DNA of 39,119 nucleotides, from NCBI RefSeq assembly GCF_028292945.1, contig NZ_JAQGLJ010000102.1, forward strand, positions 1 to 39,119. Direction: 5' to 3'. This stretch comes from Sphingomonas bacterium (GTDB lineage Bacteria; Pseudomonadota; Alphaproteobacteria; Sphingomonadales; Sphingomonadaceae). This document shows positions 32,747 through 39,119 of the stretch, piece by piece. The position numbers and the translations under genes were made by a program. The notes beneath the pieces were generated by a model. It was not told the origin of the DNA. It worked only from the letters and a program-made list of their open reading frames with translations, and ran no database searches. Position 1 is the stretch's first letter, and each line of letters opens with the position of its first letter.

Positions 32747-34321
32747 GTGAGCTTTGCGCTTTCCCGACGAACGATTTTGCGCGGCGCGGGCAGCGCGGCT
32801 CTTCTGGCGGCACTTGCGTCTCCCTCCTTCGCGCAAGCCGCGCCGGGCGGCTGGGAGGCGGCGATCCGCGCGGCGGTCCGGGGTGACCGGGAGATCGCCC
32901 GTTTCTATGAGGATCGCGGCTACCGGCCCTTGTGGCTGGACGATGGCAGGGTCGGTGCCGAGGCGGAGCAGCTGCACCGCCTGTTGGTCACGGCTGCCGC
33001 GGATGGGCTGGCTCCGGGCGCCTATCGCCCCGACGCGATCGTGGAGGCAGTGGAGCGCGCCGACACGGGATCGGCACGCGAACTGGCGCGGGCGGAAGCG
33101 CTGCTTTCCACGACCTTTGCCAATTACGTGCGCGACGTTCGCCGCCATCGCGACATGGGCGTCGTCTATACCGAAGCGCATTTCGTACCCATCGTGCCGA
33201 GCAGGACGGCCATTCTGACGAGCGCAGCGCAGGCTCCGGGGCTGCAGCGATATCTGGAGACGATCGGATGGATGAATCCGCTTTACGCGAAGTTGCGCGG
33301 CGCTCTGGCGAGCTATGGTGAGCAGCAGGACGGACCCATCGAGCATGTACCGGCCGGCCCGATATTGCGGCCGGGTTCGAACGATCCGCGGGTCAGGCTG
33401 TTGCGCCTGCGCCTGGGCCTGACGCCGGACGGCTCCTACGACGCGGCGGTGGCCAGCGCCGTGCGCTCGCTGCAACGCAGCCACGGGCAACCGGCCGACG
33501 GCACCGCCGGGCCGCTTACCCTGGCGCTGCTGAACCAGGGTTCGGCCGAGACCGGCGCTCTGCTTCGCCTCAATCTCGAGCGGGCCCGCGCATTGCCGGC
33601 GCAGCTCGGCCGTCGCTATGTTCTGGTGGACGCCGCGGCCGCGCGGCTATGGATGTACCAGGACGATCAGGCGGTTGGGTCGATGCGTGTCGCCGTGGGC
33701 AGGCCGACCGAACCGACGCCGATGATGGCGGCGATGATCCGTCACCTCACCCTCAATCCCTATTGGAACGTGCCCCCCGATCTGGCCCGCAGCCGCATTG
33801 CGCCCGGCGTGGTGCGAGGAGGACCGCAGCATCTGCGCGACCTGCGATACGAGGTCCTGTCCGACTGGACCGAGGGCGCCGCCAAGGTGGAGCCGGCCTC
33901 GATCGACTGGCAGGCGGTGGTCGATGGCCGGCGCGAGGTGCGCCTTCGCCAGCTTCCGGGCGCCGGCAATTCGATGGGCCGGATGAAGTTCATGTTCCCC
34001 AACCAGCTCGGCATTTATCTGCACGACACGCCGGACCGGTCGCTGTTGCGGGAAGAAGCCCGGCTGGTGAGTGCCGGCTGCGTTCGCCTGGACGATGCGC
34101 CGCAACTTGCGCGCTGGCTGTTCGGTCGCGTGCCCGTCGCGCGCGGCAGCACTCCTGAGCAACGGCTCGACCTGCCGGAGCCGGTGCCCGTCTATATCAC
34201 CTATCTGACGGCGGCTCCGGAGCCGCACGGCGTCGCCCTGCGACCGGATGTCTACGGGCGCGATCCGGCCCAGCTCGCCGCACTCGCCCGTTCTGCCGGG
34301 CAGCGGCGGCGGCGGTACTGA
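32747..34321 (+). CDS. L,D-transpeptidase (YcbB/YkuD type) with peptidoglycan-binding domain, Tat signal
   Basis: The 524-residue protein has a twin-arginine signal (SRRTILRGAGSAALLAALAS). Next are a YcbB-like N-terminal region (about 35-200), a PG_binding_1-like part with RPGSNDPRVRLLRLRLGL then PDGSYDAAVASAVRSLQR (about 207-250), and a YkuD catalytic domain. The site is His426 in YLHDTP and Cys445 in SAGCVRL. It forms 3-3 cross-links in peptidoglycan. I chose GTG 32747 because GAGGAAG stands five bases before it; a GTG at 32720 is also open. The near EcfG promoter fits cell-wall remodelling in stress. Confidence 0.88.
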   Translation: MSFALSRRTILRGAGSAALLAALASPSFAQAAPGGWEAAIRAAVRGDREIARFYEDRGYRPLWLDDGRVGAEAEQLHRLLVTAAADGLAPGAYRPDAIVEAVERADTGSARELARAEALLSTTFANYVRDVRRHRDMGVVYTEAHFVPIVPSRTAILTSAAQAPGLQRYLETIGWMNPLYAKLRGALASYGEQQDGPIEHVPAGPILRPGSNDPRVRLLRLRLGLTPDGSYDAAVASAVRSLQRSHGQPADGTAGPLTLALLNQGSAETGALLRLNLERARALPAQLGRRYVLVDAAAARLWMYQDDQAVGSMRVAVGRPTEPTPMMAAMIRHLTLNPYWNVPPDLARSRIAPGVVRGGPQHLRDLRYEVLSDWTEGAAKVEPASIDWQAVVDGRREVRLRQLPGAGNSMGRMKFMFPNQLGIYLHDTPDRSLLREEARLVSAGCVRLDDAPQLARWLFGRVPVARGSTPEQRLDLPEPVPVYITYLTAAPEPHGVALRPDVYGRDPAQLAALARSAGQRRRRY

Positions 34322-34330
34322 CTGCCAACG

Positions 34331-34374
34331 AGGTAACGGCGCCACCCGGAGGAGCCCGAGCGGCGCCGTCACCT
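34331..34374. terminator. Hairpin between convergent genes
   Basis: Arms AGGTAACGGCGCC (34331-34343) and GGCGCCGTCACCT (34362-34374) pair at all but one position around an 18-nt loop. It lies between the stops at 34321 and 34398 and probably terminates both. TGTTTGG follows on the plus side. Confidence 0.65.
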
Positions 34375-34397
34375 GTTTGGCATGGCTGACCGGAGGC

Positions 34398-34973
34398 TTA
34401 GCCGCGCTCTCCGCGACGCGCGACATAGCCCGGCTGCTGATATTGTTGCTGCGGCGCGCCCTGGTAGTAGCGGCCTTCACGCGTGTAGCCGTCGACGCAG
34501 CCGTCATTGTTGCTGTCGGCCCACAGCGCGCCGGCGACGCCGCCGACCACCGCACCCGCAAGCGCGCCTTCGAGCGTTCCAAGCCCGGTCGCCGCGCCGA
34601 TGCCGGCACCGCCGATGCCGCCGAGAGCCGCACCGCCCGCCGCCGTGCCCAGCACATTGGTGCAGGCGCGACCGGTCGAGGCGTCATAGCCAGCCGGCGT
34701 GCCGCGGTAATATTGACCGTTGCGGCTGTATCCGTCGGCGTAGCCATCACCGTTGGAGTCGGCCCAGACCGCACCTGCGAGGCCACCGATCCCGGCACCG
34801 ATAGCGGCACCAGCGATCGTATCGCCCGCGAGCGCGCCGACGCCCGCTCCGACCACACCGCCGACCGCGACGCCGGTTCCCGCACCTTCCAGTCGCGCCT
34901 GATCGGCGGTGGTGGCGCATGCACCGAGCGACAGGGAAGTCGCGGTCAGGAACATCATCAAAGGTTTACGCAT
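34398..34973 (-). CDS. Lipoprotein with two tandem glycine-zipper plus EF-hand-like modules
   Basis: The 191-residue protein has a lipoprotein signal with LSLGAC (lipid Cys19). The body is two modules with a period of 81 residues. Each has a glycine zipper (about 30-68 and 109-149) and then WADSNGDGYADGYSRNGQYY (70-89) or WADSNNDGCVDGYTREGRYY (151-170). The loops match calcium-binding EF-hand or dockerin positions: Asp72, Asn74, Asp76, Asp80 and Asp153, Asn155, Asp157, Asp161. It is probably an envelope protein. ATG 34973 follows GGGAGT. A perfect EcfG promoter is upstream on the same strand. Confidence 0.85.
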   Translation of the reverse strand: MRKPLMMFLTATSLSLGACATTADQARLEGAGTGVAVGGVVGAGVGALAGDTIAGAAIGAGIGGLAGAVWADSNGDGYADGYSRNGQYYRGTPAGYDASTGRACTNVLGTAAGGAALGGIGGAGIGAATGLGTLEGALAGAVVGGVAGALWADSNNDGCVDGYTREGRYYQGAPQQQYQQPGYVARRGERG

Positions 34974-35045
34974 GTCATACTCCCAAGGAACGCAGCGACA
35001 CGGGTCGGCCGCGGGGATCGCGAACGACGGAACTGCACTTCCGAG

Positions 35046-35070
35046 AACGTGACGATGCCGCAACCGTTCC
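35046..35070 (-). promoter_or_regulatory. EcfG-type promoter, perfect match, before the EF-hand-like lipoprotein
   Basis: On the minus strand, GGAAC (35066-35070), 16-nt spacer, CGTT (35046-35049). It ends 72 bp before the ATG at 34973. Confidence 0.7.
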
Positions 35071-35143
35071 GCTTTCCCCGAGCCGATCGCCGCGAGGGCG
35101 GGTCATCGCCACTGCCGGGCGTACTGACCGCGCCTCGCCGTCG

Positions 35144-35890
35144 TCATCCCCGCGCCGCCACCGCATACAGCGCAATCGCAGCCGCGTTGGAGACGTTAAG
35201 GCTCTCGACCTTTCCCGAGATCGGCAGTTTCGCCAGCTCGTCGCAGTGCGCGGCGGTGTTCTGGCGCATGCCTTCGCCTTCCGCGCCGAGTACGATCGCG
35301 ATGCGCTGATTGCCCATCACCTGCGCCAGCGTCTGCGGGGCGGCGCCGGTCAGGCCGATGCGCCAGAAGCCGGCTTCGGCGATCTCCTCCAGCGCGCGGG
35401 CGAGGTTGACGACGCGGACCCACGGCACCGTCTCCAGCGCGCCCGACGCCGAGCGGGCGACGGTGCCGGACTCGGGTGGCGAGTGGCGGTCCTGCGTGAC
35501 GATGCCGAGCGCGTCGAACGCAGCCGCCGAGCGCAGGATCGCGCCGACATTATGCGGGTCGGTGACCTGGTCGAGGATCACGAGGGGCCGCCGATCGTCG
35601 CGGCCCTCCAGCAGCAGGTCACCCAGCCAGATGTCGTCGAGCGGCTCGACCTCTGCCACCAGGCCCTGGTGCGGCGCGTCGCCGGGGACGAGACGGCCGA
35701 GATCGGTGACCTCGGCGAAGGTGACGGGAAGGGTGCTCGGCAGGTCGAGCGGGCCCAGCGCCTCGCGGGTGCCCCATAGCTTCAGCACCGAGCGGTTGGG
35801 GTTGGCGAGCGCCGCGGTGACCGCGTGGCGACCCCAGAAGCGGGGACGCGCCGCAGTGCCGAGCGACGGACGGTGGCCGCGACGTTTCAT
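35144..35890 (-). CDS. rlmB: 23S rRNA (guanosine-2'-O)-methyltransferase RlmB (TrmH/SpoU family)
   Basis: This 248-residue protein has the three SpoU motifs: LDQVTDPHNVGAILRSAAAF (about 106-125, with Asn114 and Arg120), IVLGAEGEGM (about 199-208) and ISGKVESLNVSNAAAIALY (about 224-242). The N-terminal substrate-binding part includes APHQGLVAEVEPL (about 72-84). It methylates a ribose in 23S rRNA. I chose ATG 35890. The protein is short at the N-terminus but complete. A TrmH-family tRNA enzyme is the alternative, less likely because of the PHQG element. Confidence 0.9.
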   Translation of the reverse strand: MKRRGHRPSLGTAARPRFWGRHAVTAALANPNRSVLKLWGTREALGPLDLPSTLPVTFAEVTDLGRLVPGDAPHQGLVAEVEPLDDIWLGDLLLEGRDDRRPLVILDQVTDPHNVGAILRSAAAFDALGIVTQDRHSPPESGTVARSASGALETVPWVRVVNLARALEEIAEAGFWRIGLTGAAPQTLAQVMGNQRIAIVLGAEGEGMRQNTAAHCDELAKLPISGKVESLNVSNAAAIALYAVAARG

Positions 35891-35904
35891 GCGTAAATCC
35901 TGCC

Positions 35905-36020
35905 CGGGACGGGGACGTGGCAGCCGCTTGCGGCTGACGGAGGGGGCGGGCAATCGAGGGCAGCGCCCTTGCGGCCTACCCCCTCCACCACTCGCTTCGC
36001 GAGCGGTGCCCCTCCCCGTC
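35905..36020. repeat. GC-rich intergenic inverted elements
   Basis: The 147-bp gap between rlmB and the M28 gene holds GCCGCTTGCGGC, then a run with GAGGGGGCGGG and later CCCCCTCC, and CTCGCTTCGCGAG. These are short palindromes of the sphingomonad intergenic type, and I see no gene among them. Confidence 0.5.
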
Positions 36021-36037
36021 GCGGCGAGGATTTCAGG

Positions 36038-37639
36038 TCAATCGTCATCGGCGGGGTACGCGAACGGATCGGTGGTCACCGGCTTCTGCGGCACGGGCGG
36101 TCTAGGCAGCGTGCGCTCGGCGTTGGCGGCGCTTAGCAGGACGTGGGCGAGCACCATCGAACCCTGGCGCATGTCGTCCGCCTTCAGGTGATCGAACGTG
36201 TCCACCGAGGTGTGATGGATGCGCGGGAAGTAATCCAGCGGGTCCTGGATGAACTGGAATGCCGGGATGCCGACCTGTTGCATGAAGACGTGATCGGTGC
36301 CCCCGGTCGGCTGCACCGCCACCGTCGTCGCGCCCATCGAGCTGAATGGGGCGAGCCACTCGCGAAAGGTCGAGACCACCGCCGGATTGCGCTCCGCGTA
36401 CAGGCCGCGCAGCTTGCCCGAGCCATTGTCGATGTTGAAATAGGCGGTCAGCTCGCGATGGCCAGCCAGTGGCGTGATCGGCCAGCGGTTCGACCAGCCG
36501 TAATAGAGCTTCTCGCCGGTCAGCTGCGGGTCGGATGTCGACCCACGCCGCGCGAGGTGGCGCTCGATATAGGCGAGGCTGCCGAGCAAGCCCTGCTCCT
36601 CCGCCGCCCACAGCGCGAACTTGATCGTGCGCCTGGGCCGCGCGCCTGTCTTGGCGAGGATGCGCGCGGCTTCCATGATCATCGCCGAGCCGGCGGCATT
36701 GTCGGCGGCGCCGTCGGCCGCGACCCAGCTGTCGAGATGCGCGCCGGCCATGACATAGCCCGCCGCCGGGTCGGTGCCCCGGATCTCGGCGATGACGTTG
36801 TACGCCTGCGTGTCGGCGTCGTGGAAGCGCACGTCGTGGACCACCTCCAGCGTCGGCGCGGGGCCGACCTTCGCAAGGCGCGCCAACCGGCGGTAATCCT
36901 CCGCCGCGATCTCGATGCCCGGCATCGACGGCGTCTCGCCGACCGCGAACTGATAGCCTTCGCCCGTCACCAGCTTGCCGTCGCGGTACGACTTGGTCGC
37001 GAAGGCGACCGCACCCTCCGCCTTGAGGAACGCGTCGAGCTTGCGCGCCCAGTCGGCGCGCTTGAGCCGGCGATCGGCGGCGGCGGGATCGTAGCGCGGC
37101 TGCTGGAACTGGTCGAGCTTCGACAGGTCCTCACCCGTCAGCCGCTTGAAGTCCGGCGTGGTCGGCTCATCCCCGGTGCCCGGCTGCGTCACCATGACGA
37201 TCTTGCCGCGCAGCTGCCCGCGCCATTTGTCGAAATCGCGCTCTCGCACCATCGGCGCGACGATCACGGGGGCGACGAGCGCGCCGGTAGTGGCCGGGGT
37301 CCAGGCGATCGGGATGGTCGTGAGCTGCACCGTGCGCGGTGTCGTCATGCGCACGCTGGAGCGCTCGATCGACCAGCCGCGCCCGAACTGGAAACCCTCC
37401 TTGCGGACGTTGGTCAGACCCCAGTCGGTGAACCTCTTCGCCGTCCAATCCTCCGCCACGCGAGCCTGCGGCGAGTTGGTGAGGCGCGGCCCGATCACGT
37501 CGGTCAGATGCTGCGCGGTCAGCATCACCTGGCTCTGGTTGGTGCCCTCGTCGATGATGCCGTTGATCGCGGTGCGGTCCTGCGCGATCGCGGGCACGGC
37601 GACTAGCATGGCGGCAGTGGCGAGCAGCAGACGACGCAT
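36038..37639 (-). CDS. M28 family zinc metallopeptidase, periplasmic
   Basis: The 533-residue protein has a signal peptide (MRRLLLATAAMLVAVPAIAQ) and an M28 aminopeptidase/carboxypeptidase domain at about 280-510. The metal and catalytic residues are His301 (AGAHLDSW), Asp313 (DGAADNAAGS), Glu347 and Glu348 (WAAEEQGLLGS), Asp404 (FNIDNGSG) and His476 (IHHTSVDT). The inserted PA-like part is at about 120-220. It probably removes amino acids from peptides in the periplasm. Start is ATG 37639. It is convergent to nothing on this side and is followed by rlmB on the same strand. Confidence 0.93.
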   Translation of the reverse strand: MRRLLLATAAMLVAVPAIAQDRTAINGIIDEGTNQSQVMLTAQHLTDVIGPRLTNSPQARVAEDWTAKRFTDWGLTNVRKEGFQFGRGWSIERSSVRMTTPRTVQLTTIPIAWTPATTGALVAPVIVAPMVRERDFDKWRGQLRGKIVMVTQPGTGDEPTTPDFKRLTGEDLSKLDQFQQPRYDPAAADRRLKRADWARKLDAFLKAEGAVAFATKSYRDGKLVTGEGYQFAVGETPSMPGIEIAAEDYRRLARLAKVGPAPTLEVVHDVRFHDADTQAYNVIAEIRGTDPAAGYVMAGAHLDSWVAADGAADNAAGSAMIMEAARILAKTGARPRRTIKFALWAAEEQGLLGSLAYIERHLARRGSTSDPQLTGEKLYYGWSNRWPITPLAGHRELTAYFNIDNGSGKLRGLYAERNPAVVSTFREWLAPFSSMGATTVAVQPTGGTDHVFMQQVGIPAFQFIQDPLDYFPRIHHTSVDTFDHLKADDMRQGSMVLAHVLLSAANAERTLPRPPVPQKPVTTDPFAYPADDD

Positions 37640-37704
37640 CGGGTTCCCCTCTTGATTATGAAGAGGCTGCTATGCGGACACGCGACGCGCGGCAACCTCC
37701 TTCG

Positions 37705-37733
37705 TTGACATGGTGTGGGCGCTTCGCCATTGA
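37705..37733 (+). promoter_or_regulatory. Possible promoter of tRNA-Tyr
   Basis: TTGACA at 37705-37710 is a perfect -35 box, followed after 17 nt by a weak CATTGA. It lies about 30 bp before the tRNA-Tyr. The -10 match is poor. Confidence 0.45.
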
Positions 37734-37760
37734 GCCGCCTCGCCAAAAGGCGGCCGATCC

Positions 37761-37846
37761 GGACAGGTGGCCGAGTGGTTAAAGGCAGCAGACTGTAAAT
37801 CTGCCCGTGCAAGCGTACGCTGGTTCGAATCCAGCCCTGTCCACCA
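37761..37846 (+). tRNA. tRNA-Tyr (GTA), CCA encoded
   Basis: The 86-nt class II tRNA has a 7-bp acceptor stem (GGACAGG / CCTGTCC), the anticodon GTA in ACTGTAAATC, a long variable arm with CCGTGCAAGCGTACG, a T-arm GCTGG TTCGAAT CCAGC, and an encoded CCA. It is on the plus strand, opposite to tRNA-Gly further on. Confidence 0.95.
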
Positions 37847-37887
37847 TCATGCAGGCAATGGTCGAACCGACAGATCGAGCGATATGC

Positions 37888-37942
37888 TCGCCGGCCGGAG
37901 GCCCCGCGCGCGCGGCCGGACGCCGGAATGGCGATTCTTTAG
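37888..37942 (+). terminator. Possible terminator after tRNA-Tyr
   Basis: CCGGCC (37891-37896) pairs with GGCCGG (37914-37919) in a GC-rich region, flanked by TCGCC and GGCGA and followed by TTCTTTA. Weak but suitably placed. Confidence 0.4.
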
Positions 37943-37957
37943 CGGTTCAGCGCGGAT

Positions 37958-38137
37958 GTGGAGCGGGTGAGGGGAAACTGATCCCGAGCGCAGCCCGGCA
38001 GGGCGTAGCGGCCTAAAGCGAATGAGGGTTCGGTACTCGCTGCGAAGGTGGAGCGGGTGAAGGGGATCGAACCAAGAGCGCAGCCCGGCAGGGCGGAGCG
38101 ACCCCAAGCAAATGAGGGTTCGATACTTACGGCGAAA
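37958..38137 (-). repeat. Two 90-bp tandem repeats containing the tRNA-Gly 3' end
   Basis: Copies at 37958-38047 and 38048-38137 are 72/90 identical by my count. Each begins (plus strand) with GTGGAGCGGGTGA, the reverse complement of the 3' end of tRNA-Gly with its CCA, and the tRNA itself starts at the same phase 90 bp on (38138). The first 26 nt of the nearer copy differ from the tRNA end at only one base. The farther copy is more diverged. The units share a central GCGCAGCCCGGCAGGGCG segment and a second, opposite T-arm-like sequence. On the tRNA-Gly transcript they follow the tRNA. Confidence 0.85.
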
Positions 38138-38138
38138 G

Positions 38139-38212
38139 TGGAGCGGGTGAAGGGAATCGAACCCTCGTCGTAAGCTTGGGAAGCTTCTGCTCTACCATTG
38201 AGCTACACCCGC
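38139..38212 (-). tRNA. tRNA-Gly (anticodon read as CCC), CCA encoded
   Basis: The 74-nt tRNA on the minus strand has acceptor GCGGGTG / CACCCGC, D-arm GCTC-AATGGTA-GAGC, anticodon arm GAAGC-TTCCCAA-GCTTA and T-arm GAGGG-TTCGATT-CCCTT, then TCCA. With U33 as the second loop base, the anticodon reads CCC. The first anticodon-stem pair is G-A, a mismatch. A tRNA-Gly is secure; the exact anticodon and the mismatch should be checked by covariance model. Confidence 0.9.
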
Positions 38213-38283
38213 GGACCGGTTGGCGACCAGATGGCATAGTCATGGCGTTCCGGTCAACGTGGCCGTGTCACTCGCGCGGATCG

Positions 38284-38309
38284 GGAACGCCAGCGGCGGT
38301 CGAGCCGTT
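38284..38309 (+). promoter_or_regulatory. EcfG-type promoter, perfect match
   Basis: GGAAC at 38284-38288, 17-nt spacer and CGTT at 38306-38309. The next ATG (38319) is only 10 bp after the -10, so a leaderless or very short leader transcript is implied, or the real start is further on. Confidence 0.6.
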
Positions 38310-38318
38310 CCTGCGCGC

Positions 38319-38654
38319 ATGTCCCGAGCACCCGTCGATCCCGAACGCCCACGCAGCGGCAGACCCTTCGACAGGGCCGATGGCTATTCGGGTCAAGGCT
38401 ACACCGCCGATGACGAGGTCGCGACGGGTGGTCGCGGCGGCGGTGCGGCGATCACGCCGGAAGCAGGAGACCTGCCGCCCGACGCAGGGCGACGGGCGTG
38501 GACGGACCCACGCACGGGCGAAGTCCATGGTAGCGGTACCGGCATCGGTGGCGGCAGTCCCGGCGAGGACTTCGACAGCAGCGGCGCGTCGGGCGACAGC
38601 TATCCCGTCACCGGCGGCGAGCACGAGGAGGGGGATGGCGGGGGGCAGGCCTGA
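38319..38654 (+). CDS. Small acidic Gly/Asp-rich hydrophilic protein
   Basis: The 111-residue product starts MSRAPVDPERPRSGRPFDR and is rich in Gly, Asp and Glu, with a tail of GEDFDSSGASGDSYPVTGGE (about 84-103) and EEGDGGGQA. No hydrophobic segment or signal is present, so it is probably disordered and cytoplasmic. A perfect EcfG promoter ends 10 bp before the ATG, and no ribosome binding site is visible, which fits a leaderless mRNA. The opposite strand has a frame of 118 codons that I judge a shadow. Function unknown. Confidence 0.6.
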   Translation: MSRAPVDPERPRSGRPFDRADGYSGQGYTADDEVATGGRGGGAAITPEAGDLPPDAGRRAWTDPRTGEVHGSGTGIGGGSPGEDFDSSGASGDSYPVTGGEHEEGDGGGQA

Positions 38655-38670
38655 CCCCCGCCACCCGCGC

Positions 38671-39119
38671 TCACGGCCGCAGCGCGCCGGCCACCATCTC
38701 GCCCACGGTCGCGTGGCCCTTACCGGTCAGATGCACCCGATCGGCCGAGTACAGACCCAGCGGGTCGACCGTTCCCGTCGTCGCCGCGTCCGGCAGCCGG
38801 CCCGACAGGTCGATCACGGCCACGCCGCTTGCGCCAGCGAGACCGACATCCGCATCCGCCACCGCGTACGCCGCATCGACGTAGGCGCGCCACCCTATCG
38901 GCTGCACCGCCACGTCGCCGCGCCGCGAATACATGATCAGCGCGACGCTCGCGTTCGCCGCCTGAGCGCGGATGCTGGCGATGATTGATGTGAGGTTGGC
39001 GCGGAACGTCGCGATCGGCGTCTGCGCCTGATAGTCGTTGGTGCCGAGCGCGATCGTCACGAGCTGCGGCGCGATCAGCCCGAGCGATGCCCAGGTGTTG
39101 CTCTGCGCCGCCGCGAATT
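38671..39119 (-). CDS. SGNH/GDSL-type hydrolase, N-terminus outside window
   Basis: The frame is open to the window edge (first full codon at 39117) and ends at TGA 38671-38673, giving 148 residues. The SGNH block III GTNDYQAQTP (about 26-35) and the block V with SADRVHLTGKGHATVG (about 128-143, Asp and His) are seen. The oxyanion Asn is in GTND. The nucleophile Ser block lies upstream, outside the window. It may be a carbohydrate or lipid esterase. The substrate is unknown. Confidence 0.82.
   Translation of the reverse strand, partial: FAAAQSNTWASLGLIAPQLVTIALGTNDYQAQTPIATFRANLTSIIASIRAQAANASVALIMYSRRGDVAVQPIGWRAYVDAAYAVADADVGLAGASGVAVIDLSGRLPDAATTGTVDPLGLYSADRVHLTGKGHATVGEMVAGALRP

Noticed and set aside
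36143..37606. Plus-strand frame of 487 codons opposite the M28 peptidase
   Set aside because: Shadow of a gene with full catalytic residues and signal peptide.
37958..38137. Integrative element attachment site at tRNA-Gly
   Set aside because: Duplicated tRNA 3' ends can be att sites, but here they form exact 90-bp tandem units with no integrase or foreign DNA between them, so tandem duplication is the simpler reading.
38268..38624. Minus-strand frame of 118 codons opposite the small acidic gene
   Set aside because: No ribosome site or domain; the plus frame has an EcfG promoter before it.

Overview
The window is high-GC DNA from a free-living alphaproteobacterium, most probably Sphingomonas or a close relative in the Sphingomonadaceae. 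This rests on the GC-rich codon usage, on short palindromic intergenic repeats of the sphingomonad type, on an exosortase-A-associated glycan cluster, and on promoter-like GGAAC-N16/17-CGTT sequences that match the consensus of the alphaproteobacterial general stress sigma factor EcfG. It looks chromosomal. No transposase, integrase, phage structural gene, plasmid replication gene or CRISPR array is visible.

Layout. 1-3001: 3' end of putA, an MscS-type channel and a bacterial type IB DNA topoisomerase. 2973-8779: a surface-glycan region with a membrane acyltransferase, an exosortase-A-type O-glycosylation ligase, a 42-residue membrane protein and, across a stress-protein gene with three N-terminal repeats, an exosortase-A-type glycosyltransferase plus a two-TM companion. 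8862-13620: MFS transporter, Cu/Zn superoxide dismutase lipoprotein, ThpR, Bax-inhibitor-1-like protein, transglutaminase-like protein and a small acidic protein. 13621-16101: intergenic palindromes, an unknown gene, an extensin-like protein and a NUDIX hydrolase. 16241-20993: small envelope or acidic proteins and redox enzymes (two SDRs, a zinc alcohol dehydrogenase, an SRPBCC protein), with several EcfG-type promoters. 21178-26719: a catabolic cluster (GMC oxidoreductase, quinone-oxidoreductase-like MDR, TetR regulator, divergent acyl-CoA synthetase) with a decayed CitE-type lyase fused to an unrelated secreted-protein ORF. 26829-29158: Nramp transporter, DNA glycosylase, [2Fe-2S] ferredoxin. 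29407-37639: S9 peptidase, periplasmic protein, L,D-transpeptidase, duplicated glycine-zipper lipoprotein, RlmB and an M28 peptidase. 37761-39119: tRNA-Tyr, two 90-bp repeats derived from the 3' end of tRNA-Gly, tRNA-Gly itself, an acidic protein and a truncated SGNH hydrolase.

Two patterns stand out. First, at least four perfect and several near-perfect EcfG-type promoters precede small hydrophilic, lipoprotein, redox and cell-wall genes that are scattered over about 25 kb, which suggests that much of the window belongs to one general stress regulon. Second, tRNA-Gly is followed on its own transcript by two 90-bp repeats, each ending in a copy of the tRNA 3' end, and the first can pair over 11 nt with the tRNA T-arm. 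This resembles the rtT repeats of the E. coli tyrT operon but has a different unit.
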